From NCBI RefSeq assembly GCF_030272615.1, contig NC_081413.1, positions 442,519,038-442,579,037 on the forward strand: DNA of 60,000 nucleotides. The letters run 5' to 3'. Every line of letters starts with the position of its first letter. Positions within the stretch are counted from its first letter, which is position 1. Both the position numbers and the translations under genes were made by a program. This document shows, piece after piece, positions 9,736 to 21,276 of the stretch. The stretch comes from Cryptomeria japonica (lineage: Eukaryota > Streptophyta > Pinopsida > Cupressales > Cupressaceae). The notes beneath the pieces were generated by a model, which had not been told where the DNA came from, made no database searches, and saw nothing but the letters and a program-made list of their open reading frames with translations.

Positions 9736-12533
9736 ATGCCTGTTGAAACAAGGTCAAAATCTAAGAAGTGGGCGAACCAACATATCAACCCATTGACAAC
9801 ATATCAAACTCACAGTCTCAAACTAATCAAATAGTACAAATTGAAAGTTCGTCAAACACATCATTACCACCATATGGAATGGTTCAACTTGGACCACGTC
9901 CATTATATGAACCAGTGTTTGTACCCATGAAACCAGGATATGGGAGTGTTCCACCAACACCAAGAGGAAATGCACCTTTTGATTGGAATCAACCGAACCT
10001 GCAACATGAAATTCAAACATTACATGAGGAACAAACTCTTTCACAAGGATTTTGTTCAGATCAAGGCATTCAACAAGAAATAAATCCAAATGGTTTACCA
10101 GATTCTTCATCAAACTCTAATGGTTCTGATGATGTTGATATGTTCCTTAAAGATCCAAAGATGACAAAAAAGATGGATAAATTCTTGAACAAGGTCTTTA
10201 AGATGTTCCCAAAAAAATATCTTGACATGATGAGTAATGTGATCTCCTCAAGTGAACAACCTAAGGTGCAAAAACAACAAGGCAGTGAGCTGTTAAGTTT
10301 CTCTCCACATCCAAATGAAGAAAATGTGCAACAAGAAACTCAACACACCTTGATGATTAAACGTGCTTCAAAAACGTTGATAGTGACTATTCCTCAGAAG
10401 TCACCATTTGAAACAATAAACAATCCATTATTTAATACAACACCTTTAACACAAGATCAAATGAGGGCCACACAAATATTGACAACTGTCCCTCAACAAG
10501 AAATGATTCCTTGAATAATTACAAGTGGATCAAAATCTAAGATGCAAGAAAGCTTTACGACTGGAATGCCTGATCTCACCAATGTCCAAAACAATTCCAC
10601 AATGCAACAAAGTTCCTATGTCCCATTAAGTTCAATACATTTGCCAAACACTCAAGTACTTGTTATGCAAAATATTGTGATAGATCCTTCGATAATGGCA
10701 ACACAAAGAGCTACAAATAGTGGTTTACACCAACAACAAATGTTGCAACAATTGAGTAAAACACAAAAAGCACGATCGAATGCACAAACAAGCAATGCAC
10801 AACAACAACAATATCGCATTCAATAACATGTTGCGGTGTCTTCTGCACCATTACAAGTTAATTCAAACTTGCAACCACCACAGTGGATTGGACAAACAGC
10901 ACAACAAGTCAATGCAAGTGCCATACCCCATCTCAAGGAGAAACAACAAAAACCTCCCAAACAAAGTTTTTTGCAAATGATGGGATTTACATCGAGACAA
11001 CAACAATTGGCACAAAGTCAACAAATTCTGATTCATCAGCATCAACAACAACATGAGCCTCAATATGTGCCAAGACAAACAAGTTATCATACTTCAAAAC
11101 CACAATTGAAGTCCGTGCAATATCAACAACACCCTCAATTGCAATATCAACCAAGGCTACCAATGATGATCCCATCACAAGAAGCACAACAACATGGTCA
11201 ATATCAAGGCACGACACAACCACAACAACAAGAGCTGTATCAAGACCTTTATATGCCAGAATCACCAAAGACAACCATTTTAGAGCATCAACAACCAATA
11301 GAGAACATGATGTATCGACAAAGATTACACCCAAGAATGAATGATGAACTTCCAAAATCTTCGATAGCTGACACAGTGGCGCAACAACTTGAGAAGTTGC
11401 AACGACAAATCAAAGCATTGCAAACCAAAGAGGCAAATAAATTATACACCGATCAAGATTTATGTCCTAATCCATTTGACAAGAGCTTGTACATGCTTCC
11501 CTTTCCTAAGCATTTTGAGGCACCTCATTTTGAGAAATATAAAGGGACAGGCAACCCAAAAGACCATATACGAGCATTTTTCCCAGCATGTACTGAAGTG
11601 AGCTATGAAGAAACATATTTGATGTGCTTATTCGCACAAAGTCTCACAGGACAAGCCATGGATTGGTATTCACATTTGCCAGGGAACATAAAGACATGGT
11701 TGGAATTGGCTCAAAAGTTTATATCCCACTTCACATTCAACACTAACACCGAAGTGATCATGTCAAATTTATGCAACACTAAGCAAAAGCAACGTGAACC
11801 ATTAGTGACTTTCTTACAAAGATGGCGAAGCTTATATAGTCATTCTTCCCTAGATATACCTGAAGAACAACAAGTGAACTTGTTTATTCAAAATTTGGTC
11901 CCAGAAATGATGTGCGAGCTTAAACTGAAAAGTCCTAGTACCATTGAAAAGCTCATTAAGAAAGGGATGAACATTGAAAATGCTCTTGTAGCTAAGGGAC
12001 TCATTAAGCTCAATAAAGACAGTGACAACACAAACAATTCAGGGGACAGAAATAGATTTTGGTACAAAAACAAGAATGTCACTAATGATGGAGTTGTTGA
12101 CGCAAGAGCAATAAATGCAAATCAACCCATGTTCACAATAAAGAAATTGAGTGCTCCTAATATATCAGCTATGGAACAAAATCAAACACCAGCAAGCAAT
12201 GTTACTCAACAGCCGCAATACCAACAATATACTCAACAATATAATCAACAACAAGGTCAACAACAAAACTAGCAATGAAAATCTTTCCGATCAAGGGATG
12301 GGCCTCCTCGACAGTTTATGCCATTGGGAGAGCCTATTGAGTTAGTAATGAAACAATTAATAAAGGCAAAGTTTATCAAGTTACTAGATATCAAGGAAGA
12401 ACCATTGGTAAAGCCGCATTGGTGGAATGATAATGCATATTGTGAATACCATCGGTCAAAAGGACATAAAACCGCATTGTGTTTTCAATTGAAACATATG
12501 ATTCAAGACTTATTAGATCAAGGAGTAATTTAG
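9736..12533 (+). pseudogene. element 1 Gag, broken into frames
   Basis: The likely start is ATG at 9736 (MPVETRSKSKKW), because element 2's Gag begins with the similar MPDVTRSQ. A frameshift about 30 bp later moves the reading to the frame open from 9768. 9768-10826 is a Gln/Pro/Asn-rich N-terminal region. 10836-12272 has a long Gln-rich stretch and then the retrotransposon capsid domain (about 11500-11990: FEKYKGTGNPKDHIRAF, LTGQAMDWYSHLP, LCNTKQKQREPLVTFLQRW). 12318-12533 ends in a CX2HX4HX4C knuckle variant, CEYHRSKGHKTALC, which is typical of Tat Gags. Stops at about 10512 and 12270 break it. Gag would assemble the particle. Confidence 0.9.
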
Positions 12534-12794
12534 GTAGACCCGCCCAACGCGACCTCTAACACTGATCATACAATTTTCAAAACTCCTTTGCTTGATCATG
12601 ACAAGGGTAAAGCATCTTCTTCAAACTCTACCCAAACAACGAATCTTAATTATGCAAATAATGGTTATAACAATGTCATCAATTTTTTTTGAGCATCAAA
12701 TGATTATGTTTCCACCATAAGATTAAAGGGACAAGATACTTCTTGCACAGTCACCACTCGTTGATCCAAAATAGTCCCGAAAGGAGTTTCTGCA

Positions 12795-13553
12795 ATGCCT
12801 CCTAAATCAACTCCTACGAGTCAGTATAATCTCCTAGATCATCTGGAGAAGACACCTGCACAAATATCAATTCTTGAGTTGTTGAAAATGTCCCCTATGC
12901 ATCGTGCAGTCCTAGATAAAGCTTTAACTGAGTCCACTATCCCGACAGACATTGATGTTGACCAGTTTCAAGCCCGAATTGGACATCTAGCTATTTCCCA
13001 ACACGTCACCTTTTCTGATAACGATATTTCTCCCGATAAGCTCCCTCATAATGATCCTTTACATCTCAAAGTCTTTGTCCATAATTGCAAAATCCGATGA
13101 GTCTTGATAGATGGCGGAGCAGGTCTTAACATCTATACCTTGAGAGTGGTCATTGGTCTTGGTTATACAGAAAATGATATTGATTCTTCTAGAAGAATAA
13201 CAACCAAAGCATATGATGATGCTGAGCATCCATCTAAAGGGGTAATTTCATTGCCTATTAGAGTCGGTCCAGTGACAGAAAACAATTTCCTGCAGGTCCT
13301 AGACCTCGATCTCCCTTACAATATGATTCTTGGCCATCCGTGGATCCACGCAATGAAAGCAGTTCCATCTACTTATCATCAATGTTTAAAATATCCTTAC
13401 AATGGGACTGAGATAACAATTCCAAGACATCTTAATCCATTTCAATTTTGTGCTAATCTAAAGGATTCCCCGAAGCAACAAGTCCCAGTCAATAGAGAGG
13501 CCCACTCACATAATTATGTGGATCCTAATGAATTGTTAGATGCTATCAAATGA
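12795..13553 (+). pseudogene. element 1 aspartic protease, broken
   Basis: The protease would process Gag-Pol. LEKTPAQISILELLKMSPMH (12840-12900) is the conserved helix before plant gypsy proteases. The catalytic motif reads VLIDGGAGLNIY just after 13100, with D-G-G instead of the usual D-S/T-G. The same D-G-G is found in element 2, so it is a family feature rather than a recent mutation. LPYNMILGHPWIHAM is the C-terminal ILG motif. One stop near 13100 splits the frame immediately before the active site. Confidence 0.88.
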
Positions 13554-13739
13554 AAATTGAAGATATAGGACCAAGGATGCGGAGAGTATTCAATGGCTCA
13601 AACATTCCTCATTGGGAATTTACCAATATCTCCAAAATCACATGGCAAACCACATTTGTTGCAAAAGGAACCTAAGATAGTCATCCAATACTAGCCCCCC
13701 ACTACATTTACAAGATGAGGTGAACTTGACAAGGAAACT

Positions 13740-14357
13740 TTGGATGATGATGTCATAGATTGGCTTTATAAGGATCCAACTGAGACACCACCTGTCAGGT
13801 TGCCAGTGGAGCGGTACGGCAAAGGGTTTACTATGCTGCAAAAAAAGGGATATGATGGCTACAGTGGCTTGGGCCCTGACAAGAAAGGAAGACTAGAACC
13901 TATTATACCCAAGATGCGACCTCCAACTTTAGGCTTAGGTTTTGTACCATTGCGAATTGGACCCTCATATACCAAAATGACAATGTGTAGAAAGGGGCAT
14001 GACTCTGATGATGAAACGACACTTGAGGATACCCGACCCGAAACTAATTCCAATGAATGGAAGTGGAGTTCCTTTTCTTCTAGCTCCTATGCCCTTGATA
14101 ATGTTTTCCTTGACCCTGATGATTTGCCCATGGAAGATAAACATGAAATAACTTGCCCTCCTAAAACATGTCCTAATGCTTGGATAGAGTCATTCTGGGA
14201 CCCAAGCTCCGAATCAGATATGAGTAGTTCAGACAGTGATACCACGAACGTTTACATTTTACCATCTCAGCCCTCTCTCTCCTTAAAACCGATGATGACA
14301 TGCCCCTTGTCTATCCTCAGCTTATCCAACATGACCAACAAGCACCACTCACATTAG
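13740..14357 (+). pseudogene. element 1 G-patch-bearing segment between PR and RT
   Basis: This reading frame includes KGYDGYSGLGPDKKGR followed by LEPI at about 13845-13910. The pattern (aromatic, G-x-G-LG, basic residues, L-P-I) fits a G-patch, a Gly-rich RNA-binding or helicase-activating motif known after the protease in some retroelements. The rest is acidic and Ser-rich (DPSSESDMSSSDSD) and looks like a linker. Element 2 has a similar G-patch in the same place (31598-31843, - strand). The ORF closes at 14357 and the polyprotein continues in another frame from 14300. Confidence 0.65.
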
Positions 14358-14603
14358 ATTGTTTTCAAAATGACAAAGCAATTGCCGAATTTCTTGGACT
14401 CCGAGAAGGCATACCACAAGGTGATCATAAAGTGGGATTTACTATTGATCTAGATTCCACATCATATTTTGGGGAGTCAACTCCATCTTCTAGTCATAAA
14501 AATGAAAAAGAAAAAGTAAAAAATCAAAAGAATAGGTCTTTGAGTGAAAACCGTAAGGCACTCTCTGATCATGAAAAAGTAAAAATAAAAGACGTACCTG
14601 TGG

Positions 14604-15605
14604 GTGAACCTCTCTGAGGTGCCCAACTGTGGAAGATTGGATATACCCCTATCAAGTCAAGATAAATCAACATTGCTTGTGGAAATGACAGAAGAGATAA
14701 ATTTGGGTACACTCGACAACCCTAAGATCATTCATTTCGCTGCTTCTCTATCAAAACAGGAAAAGATAGATTTTGTCAATTTCTTTATTGAGAAGAAGAT
14801 CAGTTTTGCATGGTCCTATGCAAATATGTCTGGCCTTGATCTAGAATTAGTCCTTCATCACTTGCCATTAAAATCAGATGCCAAGCCCATCAAACAAAAA
14901 CTTAGAAAGATGAATCCCCAGGTGGCTCTCTTGGTCAAGGTAGAACTAAAAAAATTATTAGATGTGGGCTTTATCAGACCCATTGATTATGCAAACTGGA
15001 TTTCAAATTTGGTACCAGTTAGCAAAGTAACTGGAGGCATTAGAATCTGTATGAATTTTAGAGATCTTAATAAAGCATGCCCTAAAGATGATTTTCCATT
15101 GCTGAATATAGACATCATAGTTGACATGATTGTCAGATATGAGATGTTATCATTGATGGATGGTTTTTTTGGATATAATCAAATTTGTATTGCTCCTAAA
15201 CATCAACATAAGACTGCATTCACGTGTGCTTGGGGTACCTACTGCTGGAATGTGATGCCTTTTGGTCTTAAAAATACTGGCGCAACATATCAAAGAGCTA
15301 TGACGATAATTTTCCATGATTTTATGCATACTTTGATGGAAGACTATGTTGATGACCTATTATGCAAATCTGTCACAAGAGATAGTCATCTAGCCATCCT
15401 TGGCCCCATCTTTGATCGAATGGAAACCTACAAGCTCATACTCAACCCAAAGAAATGTGTCTTTGGTGTCACAACTGACAAATTATTAGGGTACATTGTT
15501 TCTCACAGAGGCATCGAAGTAGACCCTGAAAAGGTTAAAGCAATAATGGATATGCCTCCTCCTTCAAATCTCCATCAACTAAGAAGTCTACAAGGAAAGT
15601 TATAG
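14604..15605 (+). pseudogene. element 1 reverse transcriptase (nearly intact domain)
   Basis: RT makes cDNA from the element RNA. The 333-residue frame contains LKKLLDVGFIRPIDYANWIS, VPVSKVTGGIRICMNFRDLN, MDGFFGYNQI and MPFGLKNTGATYQRAM, the catalytic YVDD at 15345-15356, and LNPKKCVFGV, then LLGYIVSHRGIEVDPEKV. The domain is complete and its active site intact, but the frame ends in a stop right after the RT thumb region and is disconnected from Gag and protease by earlier breaks. The order PR-RT-RH-IN identifies Ty3/gypsy. Confidence 0.95.
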
Positions 15606-16216
15606 TCAATCTGTCGGTTTATAGCTCAATTGGCAGACAAATGTCATCCCTTCTAGCATTTATTGCATAAAGGTGTCACTTTTAAATGGACTGAGCAATG
15701 TTAGTCAACATTTCAAACTCTCAAGGATTATCTGCTATCGCCACCTATTCTAATGCCTCCTATAGAAGGGAAGCCATTCATATTGTATATTTCTGCAACT
15801 GAAATGACACTAGGAGTTCTCTGAGCCCAACAGGATGAGAAAGGCAAAGAACGGGCTATTTATTATATCAGTCAGACACTAGTAGGCTATGAGCTAAATT
15901 ATTCAACTATTGAATGGGCACGCTTAGCAGTGGTATTTGTAACACAGAAGCTTCGACACTATATGTTAAATCATCAGACATTGCTAGTTGCAAAAATTGA
16001 TCCCTTGAAATACTTGCTTAGCAGGGCAACTTTGACAGGTCACCTAGAAAAGTGGGTTATGATCCTCAGTGAGTTTGATATTGAGTACATTGAGAGAAAG
16101 GCAATTGAAGGACAAATCATAGCGGATCAACTTGCAGAGGCACCTATTCATGATGATCATCCAATGTTGATGGATTTTCCAGATGAATCAGTCTTTTCTC
16201 TCACATCTTCTAATGA
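15606..16216 (+). pseudogene. element 1 RNase H (first, Ty3/gypsy type), broken
   Basis: It follows RT directly. After several stops (15604, about 15640, 15702 and 15823) the sequence reads PFILYISATEMTLGVL, KGKERAIYYIS and LVGYELNYSTIEW, then the open frame 15930-16220 with PLKYLLSRATLTGHLEKW and EGQIIADQLAEAP. These are RNase H and connection motifs of gypsy elements. The nuclease degrades RNA in RNA/DNA hybrids. Confidence 0.85.
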
Positions 16217-16630
16217 ATGAGAGTTATATTTTGATGGATCCCATACCAAATTCGGGTCCGAAGAAGGTATATTGTTTGTCACCCCTCAAGGTGATGCTAT
16301 TCCCAAATCCTACATAATAACTTTCCATTGCACCAATAATATTGCAGAATACGAAGCTCTGGTCACAGGACTCTGAGTAGCGATCCACAGGAACATCACA
16401 CATTTGCAAGTCTATGGAGATTCCCAGTTAGTCATCCGTCAAGTGAATGATGACTATGAAACGAAAGATGAAAAGCTTATTCCCTACAAGCATATGGTGG
16501 ATTTCTTCAAGACAAAATTTACGGCTATCCATTTCAGTCAAGTTTCAAGAATTCAAAACAATTTAGCAGATGATATGGCAACTATTGCTTCCATGTTAAA
16601 TATGCCTCACAATATGGACATATGTGAATT
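16217..16630 (+). pseudogene. element 1 second RNase H, one pair of stops
   Basis: A second RNase H domain lies between the first and the integrase: LYFDGSHTKFG, then NNIAEYEALVTGL, VYGDSQLVIRQVN and LADDMATIA. The D-E-D-D catalytic set is present. Known biology: Tat-lineage plant elements acquired an additional RNase H of archaeal/plant type, and this matches. Stops at about 16375-16380 split the domain, and a new ATG frame opens at 16404. Confidence 0.87.
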
Positions 16631-16639
16631 TTTGGTCGA

Positions 16640-17966
16640 ACAGTTGCTTATCCCTTCTTTTGAAATTTTGACAGCAGATGTGATGTCTGTTCTTGTTGGT
16701 CCTAATTCCTCGTGGTACAATAACATCTATCAATATTTGAAATCCCAAACCTTACCACCTAACCTTTTCTCTAACCAACGCCGAGCCTTCATCCACCAGA
16801 TAGCCAAATATTTCATCATCGCAGACACCCTTTACTGTCGTTCCTTTGACCACACCCTCCTCAGGTGTTTGGATTCTGACGAGGCACAAACAGCTTTACA
16901 CGAGGTTCATGATGGTATATGTGGGGGCCATTTCAATGGTCTGAGTCTAACTAAAAAGTTGATTCATGCTGGGTATTATTGGCCCACTATGGAAAAGGAT
17001 GTTCATGATTTTGTCAAGAAATGCTACAAATGCCAAATCCATGGAAATTACATTCATGCGCTACCCCAAGAACTTCACTTCGTCATATCTCCGTGGCCCT
17101 TTTCTCAATGTGGATTGGATCTTATTGGCAAGATTCACCCGACATCTGCAAATGCACACAAATTCATCATCACGGCCACATAATATTTTACAAAATGGAT
17201 CGAGGCTATCCCCATGACCTATATCACTGGTGTCCAAATTTCAAAGTTTCTACTGAATTATATCATATGTAGATATGGGGTTCCCCTTGCAATTGTCATA
17301 GATAATGGCCATCCATTTAAAAATAAAGATGTCAAGGAACTCTGTGAAAAGTTTCGCATCCAACATCGTTTCTCTAGTCCTTATTATGCACAAAGTAATG
17401 GTCAAGATGAAGCATCAAATAAAACAATCATTAAGATCCTGAAAAAGGTCGTCAATGATGCTGGTCGAGATTGGCATGTATAGTTGAATCCAGTACTATG
17501 GGCTTATTGCACTTCCATCCGCACACCTACTGGCGCAACACCTTATTCCTTGGTGTATGGTGTGGAAGCCATTTTACCCTTGGAAGTGGAAATTCCCTCT
17601 TTGTGTCTTTCCCTGAAAAATTTGATTGATGATGAGATGCACAGAGTCTCTCAGTTGCATCAACTTGAGATGTTAGATGAGAAACGTTAGACAGCCCTGA
17701 CATGTTTGCAGGCATATCAAAACCGTCTCTGTCGCTCTTATAATAAGAAGGTTAAAGGGCAACACTTCGAAGTGGGAGATTTGGTCTTAAAGGTGAACCC
17801 GAAGAATGCACAATCTACTGACATCATCAAAGGAAAGTTTGAACCTAATTGGGTTGGGCCTTTCATAGTTACTGCAGCCTATGGCTCGGGGGCATATCAG
17901 CTTGCAACCCCAAAACGTGAACCTTTGTCAGATCCTGTAAATAGCATGCACCTTCGCAAGTACTAG
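16640..17966 (+). pseudogene. element 1 integrase, three stops
   Basis: The integrase joins the cDNA to target DNA. The zinc domain (16890-17040) has ALHEVHDGICGGHFNGLS and CYKCQIHG. The core has QCGLDLIGKI (first Asp), a TAA at 17181-17183 in place of one residue, VIDNGHPFKN (second Asp) and GQDEASNKTI (Glu); D-D-E is complete. A TAG at about 17481 and another at 17688 interrupt it. The C-terminal barrel (17706-17966) reads FEVGDLVLKVNPK, then KFEPNWVGPFIV and GSGAYQLATPKREPL, as in element 2. Confidence 0.93.
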
Positions 17967-18499
17967 GCATAGTTCTTTTGTCAGCAGTTCTTTAATATGA
18001 TCCTGAAAAAATACAAAAAAATTGAAAAGCTCAAAAAATAAAAATAAAAAAAATAAAAAAAGTGAAAAAATCAAAAATAAAAAATGTGAAAAATTGAAAA
18101 ATAAAAAAAGTGAAAAATTGAAAAATCAAATAAAAGTGAAAAAATTGAAAAGAACAAAAGGAAAGAAAAATAATTCACCCTCTAGTGAAAACCTGGCAAA
18201 CAGGCACTTTGGGCAAGTACCATGGTGAACACCTGGCAAACAGGCGCCATGTGTAAGAGATTATTGCTCCGTCATCTATCATGACCCCTAGCTATACTTT
18301 CCCCCCGCAGGTTTATCATGCTTGCCCTGACTCAATGTTCTGTTCTAGGCTTGTGATTGGTCAACATCATTGTCTTGCATACTCAGGTTTCCAGTCCTTG
18401 TGCATATGTTTCGGTCCTGGTCAATGTATATGTCTTTCAAAATTTCATTGGGTGCATGCCCCTTGTCATGATCAATTACTGGAGCTTTCAAATCAAATA

Positions 18500-18672
18500 C
18501 TATCCTGAAATAATCAAAAAATTTGAAAAATGTCCTGAAATAATTTTAAAAAATCACATAATGTCCTGAAATAATCCAAAAAAAAATTAAATAAATGTCC
18601 TGAAATAATCAAAAAAATTGAAAAATGTCCTGAAAAAGTCCCTAAAAAGTCAAATAAAGTCCTGAAAAACGG
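18500..18672 (+). repeat. degenerate ~30-34-bp tandem repeat, TCCTGAAATAAT units
   Basis: About six head-to-tail units each begin TCCTGAAATAATC or TCCTGAAAAAG, with A-rich fillers. A related isolated unit lies at about 18000. It is non-coding and specific to the 3' spacer. Confidence 0.75.
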
Positions 18673-19359
18673 AATTTTTTTTTTTCAAAACATCAAAATC
18701 CAAAAACAATTCCTTTGGCATTTTGCATTTTGTCAATAAATGGTACCCTCTGTGCATAGACAGATCACTGAGCATACATCCAACAACAATCGATCAAACA
18801 TTTGTGTAGACTACAAACAGATAACATGTTACAACACCATGCTTTACTGAAATCATGCATTAACATATGAACTTTTCAATCAAACCAAACATGCAAATTG
18901 ATCAAAATTGTCATATCAATCAATCAACGTCAATATCATTTGTCCTTGTTACTATTATCATGGGTCTTATATAGGGTGTGGTATACTCGAAACCAGACTG
19001 TGTCCTGTCTTAGATGGGGTACCGCATTCCCTGAAACCAGACATCATGATCATTCTTGTGTTCCACTTTTGACAATGACGATCAGACTGTTTGTTTGACT
19101 TGGTTGAATTTGTGCATCTTATCTTTTTTTTGATTTATCTTTGGCTTCAATCATGTTCCTATGTTGCTCGATGATGTCACTGAGTGATTTAGAGTGACCA
19201 GGATGGTTCATGGTCCCTTTCCTTTTTTCTTGTGTTTGCTGTTTGTGGAATGTTTATCACAAACTGGGGCAACTATATCATTGGGTGTCTGTGATAAGTA
19301 CGTTCACTCTATGAACGCCGCACATACCTTGACCCTTGACGTATGCACCCTAGGATGAT

Positions 19360-19674
19360 TCACTCATTCCTTGTGTGTGATGTATCTATCTTTTGCAATA
19401 GAGGTTGCGTTTCAGCTCTGGCCTTCACTGCCATGATGCTCTGCATCCGCTTTGCTACAATAAATAAAGGTTCTCGCCTACTTATGTGCATTTGTGAAAG
19501 CAAGTTTTCCTTCATTTCTAACTGTCCTCTGTCTAATTTCTTCTTACTAACATTTCTTCTATCAGTCTTGGCAATCCGTTTGATCCATTCGAACCTATCG
19601 TCTTCTGTCATTCTTATTGACAAATTGGCCTCTTTTCTGGATATTTCCGGCCAATTCCTTGAGGGGGCATGCAT
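19360..19674 (-). CDS. candidate antisense ORF in element 1 3' spacer, function unknown
   Basis: A 104-codon frame on the strand opposite the element. The product is strongly charged and hydrophilic (TEDDRFEWIKRIAKTDRR, then KKLDRGQLEMKENLLSQ) with no membrane segment or known motif. In the adjacent frame just upstream (19675-19720, - strand) the reading NNENAPDNNDDICMPPQGIG is also polar and flows into the ORF, suggesting a once longer protein with a frameshift. Known biology: several Tat elements carry extra antisense ORFs in this spacer. The overlapping + frame (19343-19771) is Cys/Phe/Leu-rich and less protein-like. It may still be chance. Confidence 0.4.
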   Translation of the reverse strand: MHAPSRNWPEISRKEANLSIRMTEDDRFEWIKRIAKTDRRNVSKKKLDRGQLEMKENLLSQMHISRREPLFIVAKRMQSIMAVKARAETQPLLQKIDTSHTRNE

Positions 19675-19743
19675 ATGTCATCATTATTGTCTGGGGCATT
19701 TTCATTATTGTTCTTTGAAACAACGCTTAGAATCGCATTGTAT

Positions 19744-19758
19744 CAAAGAGGGGCAAAA
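19744..19758 (+). promoter_or_regulatory. polypurine tract of element 1
   Basis: CAAAGAGGGGCAAAA sits immediately before TGTAGATGTC of the 3' LTR. Element 2 has the near-identical AAAGAGGGGAAAAA at its 3' LTR. Confidence 0.9.
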
Positions 19759-21271
19759 TGTAGATGTCTAAAAATGGTCAACGCTTGCGGAGTCATACTT
19801 TAACATCTGTGCATTGCCTTATTTTTAGGGTTCTTGCATCACATTAATATTTCTTCTATGTTGCGCACTTAGTCTTTATCATTTGCGAGCATCGAGTCCT
19901 TCTTCTACATTCCTCATTTTTCTCGCTTTCGAATTTGGTCTTGTCGATAACAATCTTCAGTCATGATTTTGGTTGATCTTAGCCTGTCGCATCAATGTGC
20001 GTGCTCATTTGTCATATTTTGGACATCGTCAATCCTAGTCGATGATAGAATTAGGGTTTTGTCCTCTTGTCAATCTTGTCATCTTGTGATCGATTCGTTA
20101 TCGATCCTCGTCCTTGTCAATCTTGTCATTTTGCAATCGATTCATCATCGATCCTCGTACTTGTCAATCTTATCATTTTCTGATCAATTCGTCATCGATC
20201 CTTGTCCTCTTGTCAATCTTGTCATTTTGCGATCGATTTGTCATCGATCGTTGTCCTTTTCAATCATGTCAATTTCGATCAATTAGTCATTGTTCCTCGT
20301 CAATTGGTGCCTATCAATTTGATCTCTTTGTCAATCTTGGTCAATTTGTCAACCAATCTCAATCATTTATCAACATTGGTCCTTTGTCAGTCTGAATCAT
20401 GATCAAATCGACCCTACATCAATTATCTTTTGTCAAGACCTAATTGTTGTCCTTGCATTTCTAATTCATCTTCTAGGGTTTTATGATTTATTCATTTAAT
20501 TTTGTTTGTCATTTTCCCTCTAGGTTAAATAATTTATTCATTTATCCTAAGTCTTCTTGTCACAATTAAATATTTATTTAATTGGCTAATTAATCCCCCC
20601 TCTTTTTGTGAATTAATTAATGAATGAAAAATTGTTAATTAATTTACCTAATTTTCTAATTTCATCAATTTCTAATTTCCTAATTTCCAATTCATCATTT
20701 CTAACCTAATTTTCTATTTCTCCTATTTTTCTAATATTTTGCCTAATTTCATGGGAATGACATAGCAATCTTGTCATAATTTTGTCATAATTTGTCAATC
20801 AATCAATCTTGCATAGAAAGTGTCAATCTTGTCACAATTTGTCATATTTGTCATCCTTGATTTGAAATTTCCTTTCAAATCTCTTCATGCTAATCTTGTC
20901 ATCTCTCCAATTTGTCTATAAATTGGATGAGTTTCTTCAATCAAAAGATCGAATTAATCAAATTTTCAGAGAATCAATCACGCTTCTAGTATCCTTACGC
21001 TGCCATTTCATCTTGTCAATCTTGCTTTCATACTATGCCTTTGCATTTGTAGGTGAGATCCACAAACAAAGCAATTTGAAGGAGAAAGAAGGACAATGGA
21101 GAATTATGGAGGAGATATTCACGTTTGTAATGGTTTGCATTTGGTTTGATTATCTTGTCTTCATATCTCTATTGATTGTTTTTAGGATTTCCTATCATTG
21201 CAATCTAGTTTTTTGTGATTGAGCTAGTTTAATATTTATTTGCTTTGATGAATTCTAAATTCCTATCTACA
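19759..21271 (+). repeat. element 1 3' LTR
   Basis: 1,513 bp, TGTAGATGTC...CTATCTACA, followed by the target duplication. It includes the 47-bp tandem repeat (about 20067-20265) and the TATA candidate (20917). Confidence 0.95.
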
Positions 21272-21276
21272 ATAAC
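21272..21276. repeat. target site duplication ATAAC (right)
   Basis: It matches 6304-6308 exactly and directly follows the LTR terminus CTACA. Confidence 0.93.

Larger units (their letters stand above)
17967..19743 (+). other. element 1 3' spacer between integrase and PPT
   Basis: This is a 1.8-kb region of Tat type. It starts with A-rich low-complexity DNA (18003-18180, encoding only Lys/Asn runs). ACCTGGCAAACAGGC occurs twice (about 18190 and 18231). The TCCTGAAATAAT array follows at 18500-18672, and the candidate antisense ORF lies at 19360-19674. Confidence 0.7.
6309..21271 (+). mobile_element. element 1: complete Ty3/gypsy (Tat-type) retrotransposon, 14,963 bp
   Basis: Both LTRs (6309-7814 and 19759-21271) run TGTAGA...TATCTACA and are flanked by ATAAC. 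The interior has a likely PBS at 7820, a 1.9-kb leader, gag, protease, a G-patch segment, RT, RNase H, a second RNase H, integrase, a 1.8-kb 3' spacer and a PPT at 19744-19758. The second RNase H between RNase H and integrase and the long 3' spacer are known marks of the Tat lineage. All coding domains are broken, so the copy is non-autonomous. It is nested in the tail of element 2's left LTR and is therefore the younger insertion. Confidence 0.96.

Noticed and set aside
11888-12082. - strand ORFs opposite element 1 gag (also 10863-11355 and 9823-10113)
   Set aside because: Mirror frames of the Gln-rich gag (CAA/CAG read as TTG/CTG) giving Leu/Val-rich nonsense.
19343-19771. 142-codon + strand ORF before the 3' LTR of element 1
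   Set aside because: It runs into the LTR and PPT, its composition is Cys/Phe/Leu-rich, and no motif is seen. The antisense frame looks more protein-like.
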